Origin: Pseudomonas sp. LD120
GTDB lineage: Bacteria; Pseudomonadota; Gammaproteobacteria; Pseudomonadales; Pseudomonadaceae
Direction: 5' to 3'
Assembly (NCBI RefSeq): GCF_009861525.1
Contig: NZ_WVHL01000003.1
Location: forward strand, 992,001-1,056,000
DNA length: 64,000 bases
Position 1 is the first letter of the stretch; the number at the start of each line of letters is the position of its first letter. The notes under the pieces are model-generated. The model did no database searches, was not told the DNA's origin, and saw only the letters and a program-made list of their open reading frames with translations. This document shows positions 1 to 8,657 of the stretch, piece after piece. The position numbers were made by a program, and so were the translations under genes.

Positions 1-381
1 GCTGTTGATGTCATCGAACCGGGCCTGGCACACAGCGGCGCCAAAGCGGATGTGTCGCTGCAGGTCGTAGGTGTGGACGCAGTGCTGCAGGTAACCGTGG
101 ATCTCGGCCTGAGGCGCGAACACCCGTGACCAGTGCGGGTTGGGGGCGAAGGAGAACGAGTACAGGTGCGAGGGCACGTCGCAGGCGGCGCCGGGGTAAC
201 TGTTGTCGCGCCAGACACCACCGATGTCCTGGGCTTGCTCCAGGATGACGAACTGACTGACCCCTGCCTTGCGCAGGGCGATGGCCATGCCCAGGCCGCC
301 GAAGCCGCTGCCGATGATGATGGCTTCCAAAGGCGCGCGGGGGCTGGAGCGCAGGTGTCCGGTGGACGCTGATTCGGGCAT
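1..381 (-). CDS. Flavin-containing monooxygenase, N-terminal part (runs off left edge)
   Basis: About 127 N-terminal residues are visible, starting at the ATG at 381. The N-terminus has an FAD-binding dinucleotide fold, GSGFGGLG at about residues 23-30, followed by the stretch PGAACDVPSHLYSFSF that is typical of the flavoprotein monooxygenase family containing Baeyer-Villiger enzymes. By family knowledge it would oxygenate a small ketone or amine with NADPH, O2 and FAD in the cytoplasm. The C-terminus and the NADPH fold lie outside the window, so the substrate class cannot be judged. It is divergent from the DUF1993 gene. Confidence 0.85.
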   Translation of the reverse strand, partial: MPESASTGHLRSSPRAPLEAIIIGSGFGGLGMAIALRKAGVSQFVILEQAQDIGGVWRDNSYPGAACDVPSHLYSFSFAPNPHWSRVFAPQAEIHGYLQHCVHTYDLQRHIRFGAAVCQARFDDINS

Positions 382-597
382 GACGACCTCGTTGTTATTG
401 TGGTGGGCGCAGGGTGATCGACCAGGGGCCGCGTCCTGATGTGGCTGCGGCGGACCCGTTCAGTGAAGCATGCGGGTAAATAACCGTGACCCAATATGGC
501 GTCGAGCGTTGGTGGCGCGGGGATAAAGGCCCCGGGTTGAGCCGCAGTGGCTATAATCGCTGCTCGCTGTATTCCCGCCATCCATGTCGAGACTGTC

Positions 598-1107
598 ATG
601 ACTATTTCCCTGTACGCCGCCTCCGTTCCCGTCTTCAAGCAAATGCTCAACGCCCTGAGTGATGTGCTGCACAAGGCCGAAGCTCACGCCACGGCGAAGA
701 ATATCGAACCCAGTGCCCTGCTCCAGGCGCGCCTGTACCCAGACATGTTCCCGCTGGTGCGCCAGGTACAGATCGCCGTGGACTTCGCCAAGGGTGTGTC
801 GGGCCGTCTGGCCGAGGTCGAGCTGCCCAAGTATGAGGACGGCGAAACCAGTTTTGCCGACTTGCAGGCGCTGATTGCCAAGGTCCTGGCCTTTATCGAG
901 GGCATTGCGCCTGCGCAGATCGACGGCAAGGAGGGCATCGAGATCGTGACCCGTCCGGGTACCCCGAAAGAGAAGCGCTTCAGCGGCCAGTCCTACCTGC
1001 TGACTTACGGTCTGCCGCAGTTCTTCTTCCACGTCACCACCACCTACGCGATCCTGCGTCACAACGGTGTGGAAGTGGGCAAGCGCGATTACATGGGCGC
1101 GTTCTAA
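598..1107 (+). CDS. DUF1993 family protein
   Basis: A 169-residue protein of the DUF1993 family, recognised by the MTISLYAASVPVFKQ N-terminus, the LYPDMFPL segment and the FFFHVTTTYAILRHNGVEVGK C-terminal part. The fold is thought to be a DinB-like helical bundle, and no biochemical role is established. I chose the ATG at 598 because similarity to the family begins there; the upstream in-frame extension to 547 has no family character. A TATAAT hexamer at 552-557 lies upstream but has no convincing -35 partner. A strong terminator follows. Confidence 0.85.
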   Translation: MTISLYAASVPVFKQMLNALSDVLHKAEAHATAKNIEPSALLQARLYPDMFPLVRQVQIAVDFAKGVSGRLAEVELPKYEDGETSFADLQALIAKVLAFIEGIAPAQIDGKEGIEIVTRPGTPKEKRFSGQSYLLTYGLPQFFFHVTTTYAILRHNGVEVGKRDYMGAF

Positions 1108-1154
1108 GCCGTCCAGTGTTAAGCGGCGCTCTACGAAGTACAGGCCGTTGACGC

Positions 1155-1193
1155 AAAAAAGCCCGACCCGGTTGACCCGGGTCGGGCTTTTTA
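1155..1193. terminator. Bidirectional rho-independent terminator
   Basis: A 10-bp stem, GCCCGACCCG at 1161-1170 pairing with 1179-1188, is flanked by A6 on the left and T5 on the right. It can therefore end both the DUF1993 gene and the convergent sstT gene. Confidence 0.9.
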
Positions 1194-1204
1194 CTGCGCG
1201 AGGA

Positions 1205-2437
1205 TCAGGCGCTGGCGGAGTTCTTGTCTTCCTTGGCCAGGCAGGCTGCGGCGGTGAAGAGCACGTCGGTGGAGGAGTTCAGTGCGGTTTCTGCTGAATC
1301 CTGCAGCACGCCGATGATGAAACCGACGGCCACCACCTGCATGGCGATTTCGCTGGGAATGCCGAACAGGCTGCAGGCCAGGGGGATCAACAGCAGTGAG
1401 CCGCCAGCCACGCCGGAAGCGCCGCACGCGCAGACTGCCGCGACCACGCTGAGCAGCACGGCGGTTGGCAGGTCGACGACGATGCCCAGGGTGTGCACGG
1501 CGGCCAGGGTCAGCACGGTGATGGTGATCGCCGCGCCGGCCATGTTGATGGTGGCGCCCAGAGGAATGGACACCGAGTAGGTGTCTTCATGCAGGCCCAG
1601 GCGCTTGCTCAGCTCCATGTTGATGGGGATGTTGGCTGCCGAGCTGCGGGTGAAGAACGCGGTGAGGCCGCTCTCGCGCAGGCAGGTCAGTACCAGCGGG
1701 AACGGGTTGCGACGGATCTTCCAGAACACGATCAGTGGGTTCATGACCAAGGCCACGAACAGCATGCAGCCGATCAGTACCGCCAGCAGGTGCAGGTAGC
1801 CGAGCAGGGCGTCGAAGCCCGAGGTGGCCAGGGTCGAGGCCACCAAGCCAAAGATCCCCAGCGGAGCGAAGCGGATCACCACGCGGACAATCACGGTCAC
1901 ACCCTTGGACAGATCATCGAGCACGCCGCGAGTGGTTTCCCCGGCGTGGCGAATGGCTATGCCCATGCCGATGGCCCAGGCCAGAATGCCGATGAAGTTG
2001 GCGTTCATCAGCGCTCTGATGGGATTGTCCACCATGCTCAATACCAGACTCTGCAACACTTCAGTGATGCCGCCTGGCGCGCTTACGGCAATGTCGTGAG
2101 TGACCAGTACCAGGGACGAAGGGAACAGATAGCTGGCGAATACGGCCACTGCTGCCGCGGCGAAGGTGCCCAGCAGGTAGAGAAACAGGATTGGCCGGAT
2201 GTGAGTTTCTTGACCGTGTTTATGGTTGGCAATGGAGGCCATCACCAGGACAAACACCAGGATTGGCGCCACGGCCTTGAGCGCCGAGACGAACACCTGA
2301 CCAATGAAGGTGGTGGATTTCGCCACTTCGGGCGCCAGCAGGGCCAGGGCGATACCGGCAATCAGACCGATGACGATCTGTGTGACCAGGCTGAGGCGTT
2401 TGAGGGTGTGCAAAAAGGAAGGAGGTGAAGCACTCAT
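1205..2437 (-). CDS. sstT: Serine/threonine:sodium symporter SstT
   Basis: A 410-residue inner-membrane carrier of the dicarboxylate/amino acid:cation symporter family that takes up serine and threonine with sodium. About nine hydrophobic segments are visible. The family substrate and ion signatures are present: the [18 protein letters not shown] stretch, then [13 protein letters not shown] and the late [11 protein letters not shown] and [13 protein letters not shown] segments. The length matches E. coli SstT. The start at 2437 is chosen because family similarity begins at [12 protein letters not shown]; the longer frame upstream is low-complexity read-through. It is convergent with DUF1993 across the shared terminator. 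Confidence 0.93.
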   Translation of the reverse strand: MSASPPSFLHTLKRLSLVTQIVIGLIAGIALALLAPEVAKSTTFIGQVFVSALKAVAPILVFVLVMASIANHKHGQETHIRPILFLYLLGTFAAAAVAVFASYLFPSSLVLVTHDIAVSAPGGITEVLQSLVLSMVDNPIRALMNANFIGILAWAIGMGIAIRHAGETTRGVLDDLSKGVTVIVRVVIRFAPLGIFGLVASTLATSGFDALLGYLHLLAVLIGCMLFVALVMNPLIVFWKIRRNPFPLVLTCLRESGLTAFFTRSSAANIPINMELSKRLGLHEDTYSVSIPLGATINMAGAAITITVLTLAAVHTLGIVVDLPTAVLLSVVAAVCACGASGVAGGSLLLIPLACSLFGIPSEIAMQVVAVGFIIGVLQDSAETALNSSTDVLFTAAACLAKEDKNSASA

Positions 2438-2796
2438 AACGGTATCTCTGTTTTTTTTAATGTGCGGAGCCTGCCTGCCGAGTGTCCTTGGCCGGGAGCG
2501 GGTTCGGGTTGAACCGGCAGGCGCTGGTGCGGTCGGAAAAGGCGCCGGACGATCAAGCAATTTGCATGACAAGCAAGTGCGAAAACGTCCGACTTTTGGG
2601 CAGGGGGCGGACTTTATCACAGCCGGCTGGGGTTCCCGCGTCAATGTGACGATCTGCCACTCGTCACGGCAAGGTCGCCGCTTCGGGGCGGTTGCCTCGA
2701 CCCGTACCTACTCTGTTAATATTTGCCACCCCCTTTTCTCATCCAGTCAGCGGGCCCTTCGGGCTGTCGCTGCTGTCGTTGTTTCTGGAGTTCTCG
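2438..2796. other. 359-bp divergent intergenic region, no gene seen
   Basis: This stretch lies between the sstT and MFS starts and must carry both promoters. A poly-T run at 2450-2459 lies just upstream of sstT, and an imperfect GC-rich inverted repeat lies near 2668-2697. I see no coding sequence or RNA gene. Confidence 0.6.
2692..2722 (+). promoter_or_regulatory. Possible sigma-70 promoter for the MFS gene
   Basis: TTGCCT at 2692-2697 and TTAATA at 2716-2721 are separated by 18 bp, about 75 bp before the MFS start. Both hexamers are imperfect. Confidence 0.35.
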
Positions 2797-3954
2797 ATGT
2801 TGTTGCCCATCCTGCTGTTGTCAGCTGCGGGTTTTACCGTGCTGACCACGGAATTCATCATCGTCGGTCTGCTGCCGTCGATTGCCCGGGACTTGCAGGT
2901 CAGCGTTTCCCAGGCCGGGCTGCTGGTGACGTTGTTTGCCTTTACCGTTGCGGCTTTCGGGCCGTTTCTGACTGCCTATTTCGCGCGTTTTCCGCGCAAA
3001 CAGCTGTTTATCAGCGTGCTGGTGATGTTTGGTCTGGCCAATACCCTGGCGGCCCTGGCGCCGAATATCTGGGTGATGTCCGTCGCGCGACTGGTGCCGG
3101 CCCTGGGGTTGCCGGTGTTCTGGGCCCTGGCTAGCGAGACAGCGGTGGATATTGTCGGGCCGGCTTACGCCGGGCGGGCCATCGCCAAGATCGGTTTTGG
3201 CATCGTTTGCGCCACGGTGTTCGGGATTCCCGTGGGGACACTGATTGCCGATGCCTTCGGCTGGCGCAGTGCGTTTGGCATTCTGGCTGTGGTGGCCTTC
3301 GCCAAAGCCCTGCTGCTGTTTGTCTACCTGCCCAAAACCAAGCCGCACCACGAACAGGTAAGCCTGGGCTCGCAGTTTCGCATCCTGCGTAGCCCGTTGA
3401 TGCTCGGGCATGTGTTGCTGTCGATCCTGGTGTTCAGTGGCATGTTCACCGCTTACACCTACCTGGCGGACATTCTCGAACGTCTCGCCGGCTTCAACGG
3501 CACACGGGTGGGGTGGTGCCTGATGGGTTTTGGCGCGGTGGGGCTGATTGGCAACTCTTTGGGCGGCAGGGCGGTGGACCGGCATCCGCTGATCGCTTCC
3601 ATGGTGTTTTGCGCGCTGATGATCGGCGGCATGGTGGCCCTGGTGCCGAGCATTCATTCGACCCTGGGGCTGGCGGCGGCAATGGGTGTCTGGGGCGTGA
3701 CCCAGGCTGCCTTGTTTCTGGTCAGCCATGTGCGGCTGATTAAGGCGGCACCGCAAGCGCCAGCCTTCGCGGCATCGCTGAATATCGCTGGAGCCAACCT
3801 GGGGATTGGCCTGGGGGCGATGGTGGGCGGTCGCGTCATCGACACGTTGGGTTTGGGCAGCCTGGGGTTTGCCGCGTCCGGTTTCATTCTGCTTTCCATC
3901 ATCCTGGCCTGGCTGTTGATGAGCCTCAAAGCGCCGGTGGCCTGTACCGCTTGA
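2797..3954 (+). CDS. MFS drug/sugar efflux transporter (DHA1 type)
   Basis: A 385-residue, 12-segment major facilitator protein of the inner membrane. The N-terminus (TTEFIIVGLLPSIARDL) and the loop FGWRSAFGILAVVAF are characteristic of the DHA1/arabinose-efflux-like group that exports drugs or sugars by proton antiport. The ATG at 2797 follows a CTGGAG ribosome site at good spacing; longer reading to 2692 lacks one. The stop abuts the stop of nhaR on the other strand with no gap. The substrate cannot be told. Confidence 0.85.
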   Translation: MLLPILLLSAAGFTVLTTEFIIVGLLPSIARDLQVSVSQAGLLVTLFAFTVAAFGPFLTAYFARFPRKQLFISVLVMFGLANTLAALAPNIWVMSVARLVPALGLPVFWALASETAVDIVGPAYAGRAIAKIGFGIVCATVFGIPVGTLIADAFGWRSAFGILAVVAFAKALLLFVYLPKTKPHHEQVSLGSQFRILRSPLMLGHVLLSILVFSGMFTAYTYLADILERLAGFNGTRVGWCLMGFGAVGLIGNSLGGRAVDRHPLIASMVFCALMIGGMVALVPSIHSTLGLAAAMGVWGVTQAALFLVSHVRLIKAAPQAPAFAASLNIAGANLGIGLGAMVGGRVIDTLGLGSLGFAASGFILLSIILAWLLMSLKAPVACTA

Positions 3955-4869
3955 TCAGGGGGTGAGAGCGGTGAAGAGTTCGCGGCGCGCGCCCTCGGTG
4001 ATGGCCACGATGCCAGGGTGCTTGACCTTGCGCTCTACGGAAATGGCATAGAAGGATTCGGTCACCGCGTCGGTCTGGCCAATCAACTGTACCTCGCACT
4101 GTTGCTGCACTTCGTCGGCAATCACGCTGGGGGCGATGAAGATTCCGCTGCCGGATTGCCCGAAAGCCTGCATCAGCGCGCTGTCGTCAAATTCGCCAAT
4201 GATCCGTGGTTGCAACTGCTGCTCGGCGAACCAGCGCAGCAAGCGGCTGCGGACCACGGTTTCCTGTCCGGGAATCAACAATGGTGCGCCGTGCAAGCTG
4301 CGAGGGAAGTCCTCGCCGTGCAGTCGAGCCAGCTCCGTGGTGGCGAAGAAGCTGATCCCGCATTCTCCGAGCTTCTGGCTGTAGCCCTTGATGTCCAGGT
4401 GCGTGGGCATCGGGCTGTCGGAAATCACCAAGTCCAGGCGCTGGATAGCCAGGTCCGCCAGCAGGCGTTCGAGCTTGTCTTCGCGGCAGGTCAGGCGGAT
4501 CGGCTCGCTGAGCGCCATGGTGGGGGCCACCAAGCGGTAGACGATGGACTTGGGCACCACGTCTGCCACGCCAACGCGAAACTGGATCTGCTGCTCGTTG
4601 GGTCGAGCGCGGAGCATGGTTTCCAGCTCGCCACCGAGCTGGAACATCTGTTCGGCGTAGGGCAGTGCCTGGCGTCCGGCCTCGGTCAGTTCCAACTGAC
4701 GCCCGACTCGGCGGAACAGTTCGATGCCATAGGTTTGCTCCAGCAGGCTGATCTGCCCGCTGATGGTTTGTGGTGTCAGGTTGAGCTGCTCACAGGCGCG
4801 AACGATGCTACCGGTCTTGGCCACGACCCAGAAATAATGCAGTTGGCGGTAGTTGAGCATAGCGATCAT
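3955..4869 (-). CDS. nhaR: LysR-family activator NhaR
   Basis: A 304-residue LysR-type regulator. The N-terminal helix-turn-helix region NYRQLHYFWVVAKTGSIVRA followed by LTPQTISGQISLLEQ is the NhaR signature, and the rest is a substrate-binding-like effector domain. In enterobacteria NhaR activates the sodium/proton antiporter gene nhaA in response to sodium; no nhaA is nearby here, so its target in this organism is an inference. It is transcribed divergently from the small lipoprotein at 4995. Confidence 0.85.
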   Translation of the reverse strand: MIAMLNYRQLHYFWVVAKTGSIVRACEQLNLTPQTISGQISLLEQTYGIELFRRVGRQLELTEAGRQALPYAEQMFQLGGELETMLRARPNEQQIQFRVGVADVVPKSIVYRLVAPTMALSEPIRLTCREDKLERLLADLAIQRLDLVISDSPMPTHLDIKGYSQKLGECGISFFATTELARLHGEDFPRSLHGAPLLIPGQETVVRSRLLRWFAEQQLQPRIIGEFDDSALMQAFGQSGSGIFIAPSVIADEVQQQCEVQLIGQTDAVTESFYAISVERKVKHPGIVAITEGARRELFTALTP

Positions 4870-4994
4870 CAGTTCGTTAAAACCGAAGTATAACTGCTAA
4901 AAATACGAATTTTCCTGAAGTGTCTGTCTCCTTAGAATGCGTCGTTATCAACCGGGCCTCACTTGGCCCTGTCTGTTCTATTGAGGAAAACAGC

Positions 4995-5243
4995 ATGTCA
5001 TTCAAATCCCTCGGCGTGGCGTTGCTGCTGGCCCTGCCTATGCTGACCCTCACGGGTTGCGAGCAGGTGGAGCACAGTGCTCAGCAAGTGCTGGACAAGG
5101 CGGCACAATCGGCCAAACAGGCCATTGACGACACCCATAAGGCCGCAGAGCAGGCGCTCAGCGACGCCGCGCACAGTGTGGCCGGCAAGGACAACAACCA
5201 GGACGAGCGCGCAAGGCCGTCTGAGTCGTCTCAGGAAATCTGA
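4995..5243 (+). CDS. Small lipoprotein, helical and Ala-rich
   Basis: An 82-residue protein with a lipoprotein signal peptide: basic start, hydrophobic LGVALLLALPMLTL, and a lipobox LTGC with Cys at residue 21. The mature part is an Ala/Gln/Lys/Asp-rich helix with regularly spaced alanines, likely a periplasmic coiled coil or amphipathic helix. The start at 4995 has GAGG eight bases upstream and places the signal peptide at the N-terminus; reading from 4920 would bury it. Function unknown. Confidence 0.8.
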   Translation: MSFKSLGVALLLALPMLTLTGCEQVEHSAQQVLDKAAQSAKQAIDDTHKAAEQALSDAAHSVAGKDNNQDERARPSESSQEI

Positions 5244-5272
5244 GCTTTCATACAACGAATCAGGATTGACCT

Positions 5273-6028
5273 ATGGAATACCTTTTACAGCTCGCTGCCA
5301 GTCCCACTGCGTGGATTGCCCTGGCCACCCTGGTGGTCATGGAAGTCGTGCTTGGCATCGATAACCTGATTTTTATCTCCATTCTCACTAACAAACTGCC
5401 GCAACAGCACCGAGCCAAGGCGCGACGCATTGGCATCGGCATGGCGTTGTTTCTGCGCCTGGCATTGCTCAGCACCGTTGCGTTCATCGTTCAGCTCACC
5501 GAGCCGGTGATTGAGTTGATGGGGCAGAGTTTTTCCTGGAAAGACATGATTCTGATTGCCGGTGGCCTGTTTCTGGTGTGGAAAGCCACCACGGAAATCC
5601 ACCACAGCATGGTTCCGGAGGCTGAGGAGAGCAAACCGGCCAACTCGGGCGTGACCATCGGTTTCGCCGCGGCCATTGGGCAGATCCTGCTGCTGGACAT
5701 GGTGTTTTCCATCGACAGCATCATTACCGCAGTTGGCATGACCGAGCACCTGCCGATCATGATCATTGCCGTGGTGGCGTCTGTGCTGGTGATGCTCCTG
5801 GCCGCCGAGCCGTTGGCCAAGTTCATCAACGACAACCCGACCGTGGTGATGCTGGCCCTGGGCTTCCTGATCATGATCGGCATGACCTTGATCGCCGAAG
5901 GTTTCGGCGCTCATGTACCCAAGGGGTATGTGTATGCGGCGATGGCCTTCTCGGCGGCTATTGAAAGCCTGAACATATTGGCTCGCCGGGTGCGGCAAAA
6001 GCGTCAGGCTGCTGAAGCCGACGTCTGA
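5273..6028 (+). CDS. TerC family membrane protein
   Basis: A 251-residue integral membrane protein of the TerC/YgdQ family. The two conserved acidic motifs are seen: [16 protein letters not shown] near residue 22 and [14 protein letters not shown] near residue 140, within about seven transmembrane segments. Family members are implicated in metal (manganese) export or in metalation of exported proteins; which applies here is not shown. It lies 29 bp after the small lipoprotein and ends at a clear terminator, so the two may be co-transcribed. Confidence 0.9.
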   Translation: MEYLLQLAASPTAWIALATLVVMEVVLGIDNLIFISILTNKLPQQHRAKARRIGIGMALFLRLALLSTVAFIVQLTEPVIELMGQSFSWKDMILIAGGLFLVWKATTEIHHSMVPEAEESKPANSGVTIGFAAAIGQILLLDMVFSIDSIITAVGMTEHLPIMIIAVVASVLVMLLAAEPLAKFINDNPTVVMLALGFLIMIGMTLIAEGFGAHVPKGYVYAAMAFSAAIESLNILARRVRQKRQAAEADV

Positions 6029-6043
6029 TTCGCAAGTATGAAA

Positions 6044-6085
6044 AAGGCCGTCTGATCTCGTTGCGAGTCAGACGGCCTTGTTATT
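6044..6085 (+). terminator. Rho-independent terminator after the TerC gene
   Basis: GGCCGTCTGA at 6046-6055 pairs with TCAGACGGCC at 6068-6077, extended by an inner CTCG/CGAG stem, and is followed by TTGTTATTTTT. A-rich sequence on the left lets it also serve the small minus-strand gene at 6107. Confidence 0.9.
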
Positions 6086-6106
6086 TTTCGGCGCTAGAAA
6101 TGTCGA

Positions 6107-6277
6107 TCAGTGTGCAGTGGCTGGTCGCCGGGTGTTTTTTTCAGTCTTGATGCCGGGAGCCGTTCGCCGATGTGGGTAAGGGTGGCGGCGAGTGATACGC
6201 AGTACGCCCCAAAGCATCGCGGCAGCAACCGCCAGCCAGCCGAGAATCAACATCAGAATCGTTGTGGTCAGGCTCAT
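6107..6277 (-). CDS. Small single-span membrane protein (56 aa)
   Basis: The reading frame starts at the ATG at 6277 behind a very strong AAAGGAGG ribosome site seven bases upstream, and ends at TGA 6109-6107. The product opens with a hydrophobic segment (TTTILMLILGWLAVAAAMLW) and continues with a basic, Arg/His/Pro-rich tail, consistent with one transmembrane helix and a cytoplasmic tail. I do not recognise a family. The strong ribosome site is the main reason to call it. It shares the terminator at 6044-6085 with the TerC gene. Confidence 0.65.
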   Translation of the reverse strand: MSLTTTILMLILGWLAVAAAMLWGVLRITRRHPYPHRRTAPGIKTEKNTRRPATAH

Positions 6278-6316
6278 AGGTGCCTCCTTTATGCCCGCTC
6301 AGGGCACACACTCTTA

Positions 6317-6509
6317 GACTCTGTACGAAAATTACCTGTGCTTCGATCAGGCTTCGGTGCTACACAAAAACCGGTTCGGCCACCAGTCCGGTCGTTGTTC
6401 ATCTGTTCCCCCCCCCCTGGCGCTCACCCTTCGGGTCAGCCTGTGGTTTTTGCTCCGATGGGTCGTTGCACCTTGTCTGACCATTGCTCGGCGGGTTTTC
6501 GTACATGTC
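6317..6509. mobile_element. Candidate 193-bp MITE or IS5/IS1031-like remnant
   Basis: Near-identical terminal inverted repeats bound the element: GACTCTGTACGAAAA at 6317-6331, and the complement of GACATGTACGAAAA at 6496-6509 (one indel). Both ends are flanked by TTA (6314-6316 and 6510-6512), as expected of a 3-bp target duplication of TNA type. The inside has a C10 run (6408-6417) and a short hairpin near 6423-6441, but no transposase frame. It occupies most of the 414-bp gap between the 56-aa gene and the gene at 6692; nothing else is seen in that gap. Confidence 0.5.
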
Positions 6510-6691
6510 TTAGGAAAAGACAGTCTAGTCGGCTCTGTGTTTCAAGCTATTGACCGATAGTCGAGAGTCTTCGAACACTTCGCTCTATGGTTTTCAATTA
6601 ACTGTCGTCTAACGCTATACCCTCGTCCATACGCCCCCTATGATCAAGGCCCAAGCCGGAAGAGGGGCGTCCGGCGTCTGAATAGAGAGCA

Positions 6692-7369
6692 ATGATGGTG
6701 CGGGTATTTTCTCGATTTCGAGTGGTGCTGCTGGCCAGTGCCTGTGTCTTGAATCTGGTGGGGTGTGCGGGCCAAAGGGGGCCTGAAATCCAGCACCTGC
6801 CGGAGCGGGTTGAGCTCAGCAGCGTGGCGTTTTTTCATGGGGAGGCCTATCAGAGCGGGCCGGGTGCGTTGGCCAGCATGCTGTCGCAGCAGGGCGTTGT
6901 GATTACCCCGGGCTTGCTGGACAAACCTTTGCATCTGCCGGGCGCCGAGGCGCAGTTGCAGCAGAACATGCAGATACTGGCACGTGAATACGGCATGGTC
7001 GTCTACCCCTTGGACGATAACCTGCAGGCTTTGCTGGCTCAGGTCGCCGCCGGCTATCCGGTGCTGGTGCGGTTTACCGAAGGATCGGCATTCTGGGCTG
7101 AGCCGCGTTATGCGGTGCTGGTCGGATACAACCGGAGCAAGCAGACGGTGCTGCTGCGGGGTGCGAAAAGCCGTCGTCAATTGATCGGCTTCAGCGCGTT
7201 TGAGTCAGCCTGGAAGGATGCTGGCAGCTTTGCTGTGTTGATTCAGGCACCTGACCAACTGCCGGCCCAGGTTGATCGTCAGCGTTGGTTGAAGGCGGCC
7301 AGTGAGCTGGCCCGGTCGGGTCAGGAGCGGGCGGCGGTGCGGGCGACCAAGGCGCTCGAAAGCCACTGA
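6692..7369 (+). CDS. C39-peptidase-like lipoprotein, catalytic Cys missing
   Basis: A 225-residue predicted lipoprotein with lipobox LVGC (Cys 25) after a hydrophobic signal. Residues about 45-65, VAFFHGEAYQSGPGALASM, align with the bacteriocin-processing C39 motif in which YQCGPAAL carries the catalytic Cys; here that position is Ser 55. The later His region reads PRYAVLVGYN, so the usual active-site His also appears to be absent. It is therefore probably a binding or structural pseudoprotease of the periplasm or outer membrane. The role is unknown. It is convergent with pbpG. Confidence 0.7.
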   Translation: MMVRVFSRFRVVLLASACVLNLVGCAGQRGPEIQHLPERVELSSVAFFHGEAYQSGPGALASMLSQQGVVITPGLLDKPLHLPGAEAQLQQNMQILAREYGMVVYPLDDNLQALLAQVAAGYPVLVRFTEGSAFWAEPRYAVLVGYNRSKQTVLLRGAKSRRQLIGFSAFESAWKDAGSFAVLIQAPDQLPAQVDRQRWLKAASELARSGQERAAVRATKALESH

Positions 7370-7374
7370 GTCTT

Positions 7375-7418
7375 GCATGAACAACAACGGCACCCATGGG
7401 CGCCGTTGTTGTTCATGC
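7375..7418. terminator. Long hairpin between convergent genes
   Basis: A perfect 17-bp inverted repeat, GCATGAACAACAACGGC at 7375-7391 against 7402-7418, lies between the stops of the C39-like gene and pbpG. It has no long T-run beyond the stem, but its position fits a bidirectional terminator. Confidence 0.7.
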
Positions 7419-7425
7419 GGCCATG

Positions 7426-8364
7426 TCAGTGGGATGCCTGGGTGGCCCCTGTCTGGCGATTCTTCAGATTCTTGTCGGTCTTGTAGCGCAAGGCGACATC
7501 GGGCACCGCGCCGCTTTTGCCGGTTTCCACCCAGCTACGGATACGACTGGCATCGGCGAAGTGCGTGTACTTGCCGAAGGCATCAAGTATCACCAATGCC
7601 ACTGGGCGATTGCCCATGCGGGTGACCAGTACCAGGCAGTGGCCGGCCTGATTGGTAAAGCCGGTCTTGGTCAGCTTGATGTCCCATTTCTCTTTATTGA
7701 CCAAGTGATCGGTGTTGCGAAAGCCCAAGGTGTAGTTGGGTTTGCGGAACGCCACGGTCTTTTCCTTGGTAGTGCTCAGCTCGCTCAGCATGGGGTATTT
7801 ACGCGCGGCCACCAGTAATTTGCTCAGATCGCGAGCGGTGGAAACGTTGTGGATCGACAGGCCGGTGGGTTCTACATAGCGGGTGTGGTGCATGCCCAGT
7901 GATTTGGCCTTGGCATTCATCGCCGCGATGAAGGCTGCGTAGCCGCCTGGGTAGTGGTGGGCGAGGCTGGCAGCGGCGCGGTTTTCCGAGGACATCAGGG
8001 CAATCAGTAGCATCTCTCGGCGACTCAGCTCACTGTTGAGCTTGACCCGCGAGAACACGCCTTTCATTTCCGGTGTGTCACTGATGTTGATGGCAAGGTA
8101 CTCGTCCATGGGCAGTTTGGCGTCAAGCACTACCATGGCGGTCATTAATTTGGTAACCGATGCGATGGGTACGACTACGTCTGGGTTGCTTGAATAGATG
8201 ACCTTGTTGGTTTGCAGGTCCAGCAGCAGCGCGCTGCCGGAGGCAATATGCAATTGTGAAATGTCTCTTGGCGCCGCGGGGGATTCGCTGGCGTCGACGC
8301 TGTGCGCGATCAAGGTGCCGGACACCGCAAACAATAAGCTGAGGATGGAGAGACGAATTTTCAC
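7426..8364 (-). CDS. pbpG: D-alanyl-D-alanine endopeptidase PbpG (PBP7)
   Basis: A periplasmic low-molecular-weight penicillin-binding protein that cleaves D-Ala-mDAP crosslinks in peptidoglycan. All three active-site motifs of the serine DD-peptidase family are visible: SxxK as ASVTK, SxN as SSEN, and KTG as TKTG. The N-terminus ([21 protein letters not shown]) is a signal peptide. I prefer the GTG at 8364, which puts the signal peptide first and gives 312 residues, close to E. coli PBP7 (310). An upstream in-frame ATG at 8403 is possible but adds 13 non-signal residues. Confidence 0.88.
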   Translation of the reverse strand: MKIRLSILSLLFAVSGTLIAHSVDASESPAAPRDISQLHIASGSALLLDLQTNKVIYSSNPDVVVPIASVTKLMTAMVVLDAKLPMDEYLAINISDTPEMKGVFSRVKLNSELSRREMLLIALMSSENRAAASLAHHYPGGYAAFIAAMNAKAKSLGMHHTRYVEPTGLSIHNVSTARDLSKLLVAARKYPMLSELSTTKEKTVAFRKPNYTLGFRNTDHLVNKEKWDIKLTKTGFTNQAGHCLVLVTRMGNRPVALVILDAFGKYTHFADASRIRSWVETGKSGAVPDVALRYKTDKNLKNRQTGATQASH

Positions 8365-8611
8365 GCGGGCAGACTCGATAAAAATGGATATGCCATTTGG
8401 CAACGGGCTTTTTCATAAGCGCGTTACATTTTATGAGTATGGCCGAAGAACTGTCGATTGCTCTTCAGTGATCAGTCGAAAGCCCCTAAAAATAAACAAA
8501 AGCCACGAATTTTTCCTGAGCGCTAGTGCCTGCTCGGAACTCCGCGGAAGGGGATCCTCAGCCTTAGAGACTGGGGCGATGAAGGGGTGGGCTTGGTGAG
8601 AGGCATCGCAT

Positions 8612-8638
8612 AATAAAAAACCCGCCAATGGCGGGTTT
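8612..8638 (-). terminator. folD terminator
   Basis: AACCCGCC at 8619-8626 pairs with GGCGGGTT at 8630-8637. On the minus strand it is followed by TTTTTTATTA, 20 bp after the folD stop. Confidence 0.9.
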
Positions 8639-8657
8639 CTGGTGTGCGCACTAAAAC

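Noticed and set aside
552..557. TATAAT hexamer before the DUF1993 gene
   Set aside because: The only TTGA-like sequence (537-542) is 9 bp away, too close for a sigma-70 promoter, and the 17-bp position is GC-rich.
6408..6417. C10 homopolymer as a possible phase-variation tract
   Set aside because: It lies within the non-coding candidate MITE and is not placed in a promoter or reading frame that it could switch.
6110..6553. 147-codon plus-strand frame downstream of the TerC gene
   Set aside because: It starts in the 56-aa minus-strand gene and runs through the inverted-repeat element; no ribosome site and no protein-like pattern.
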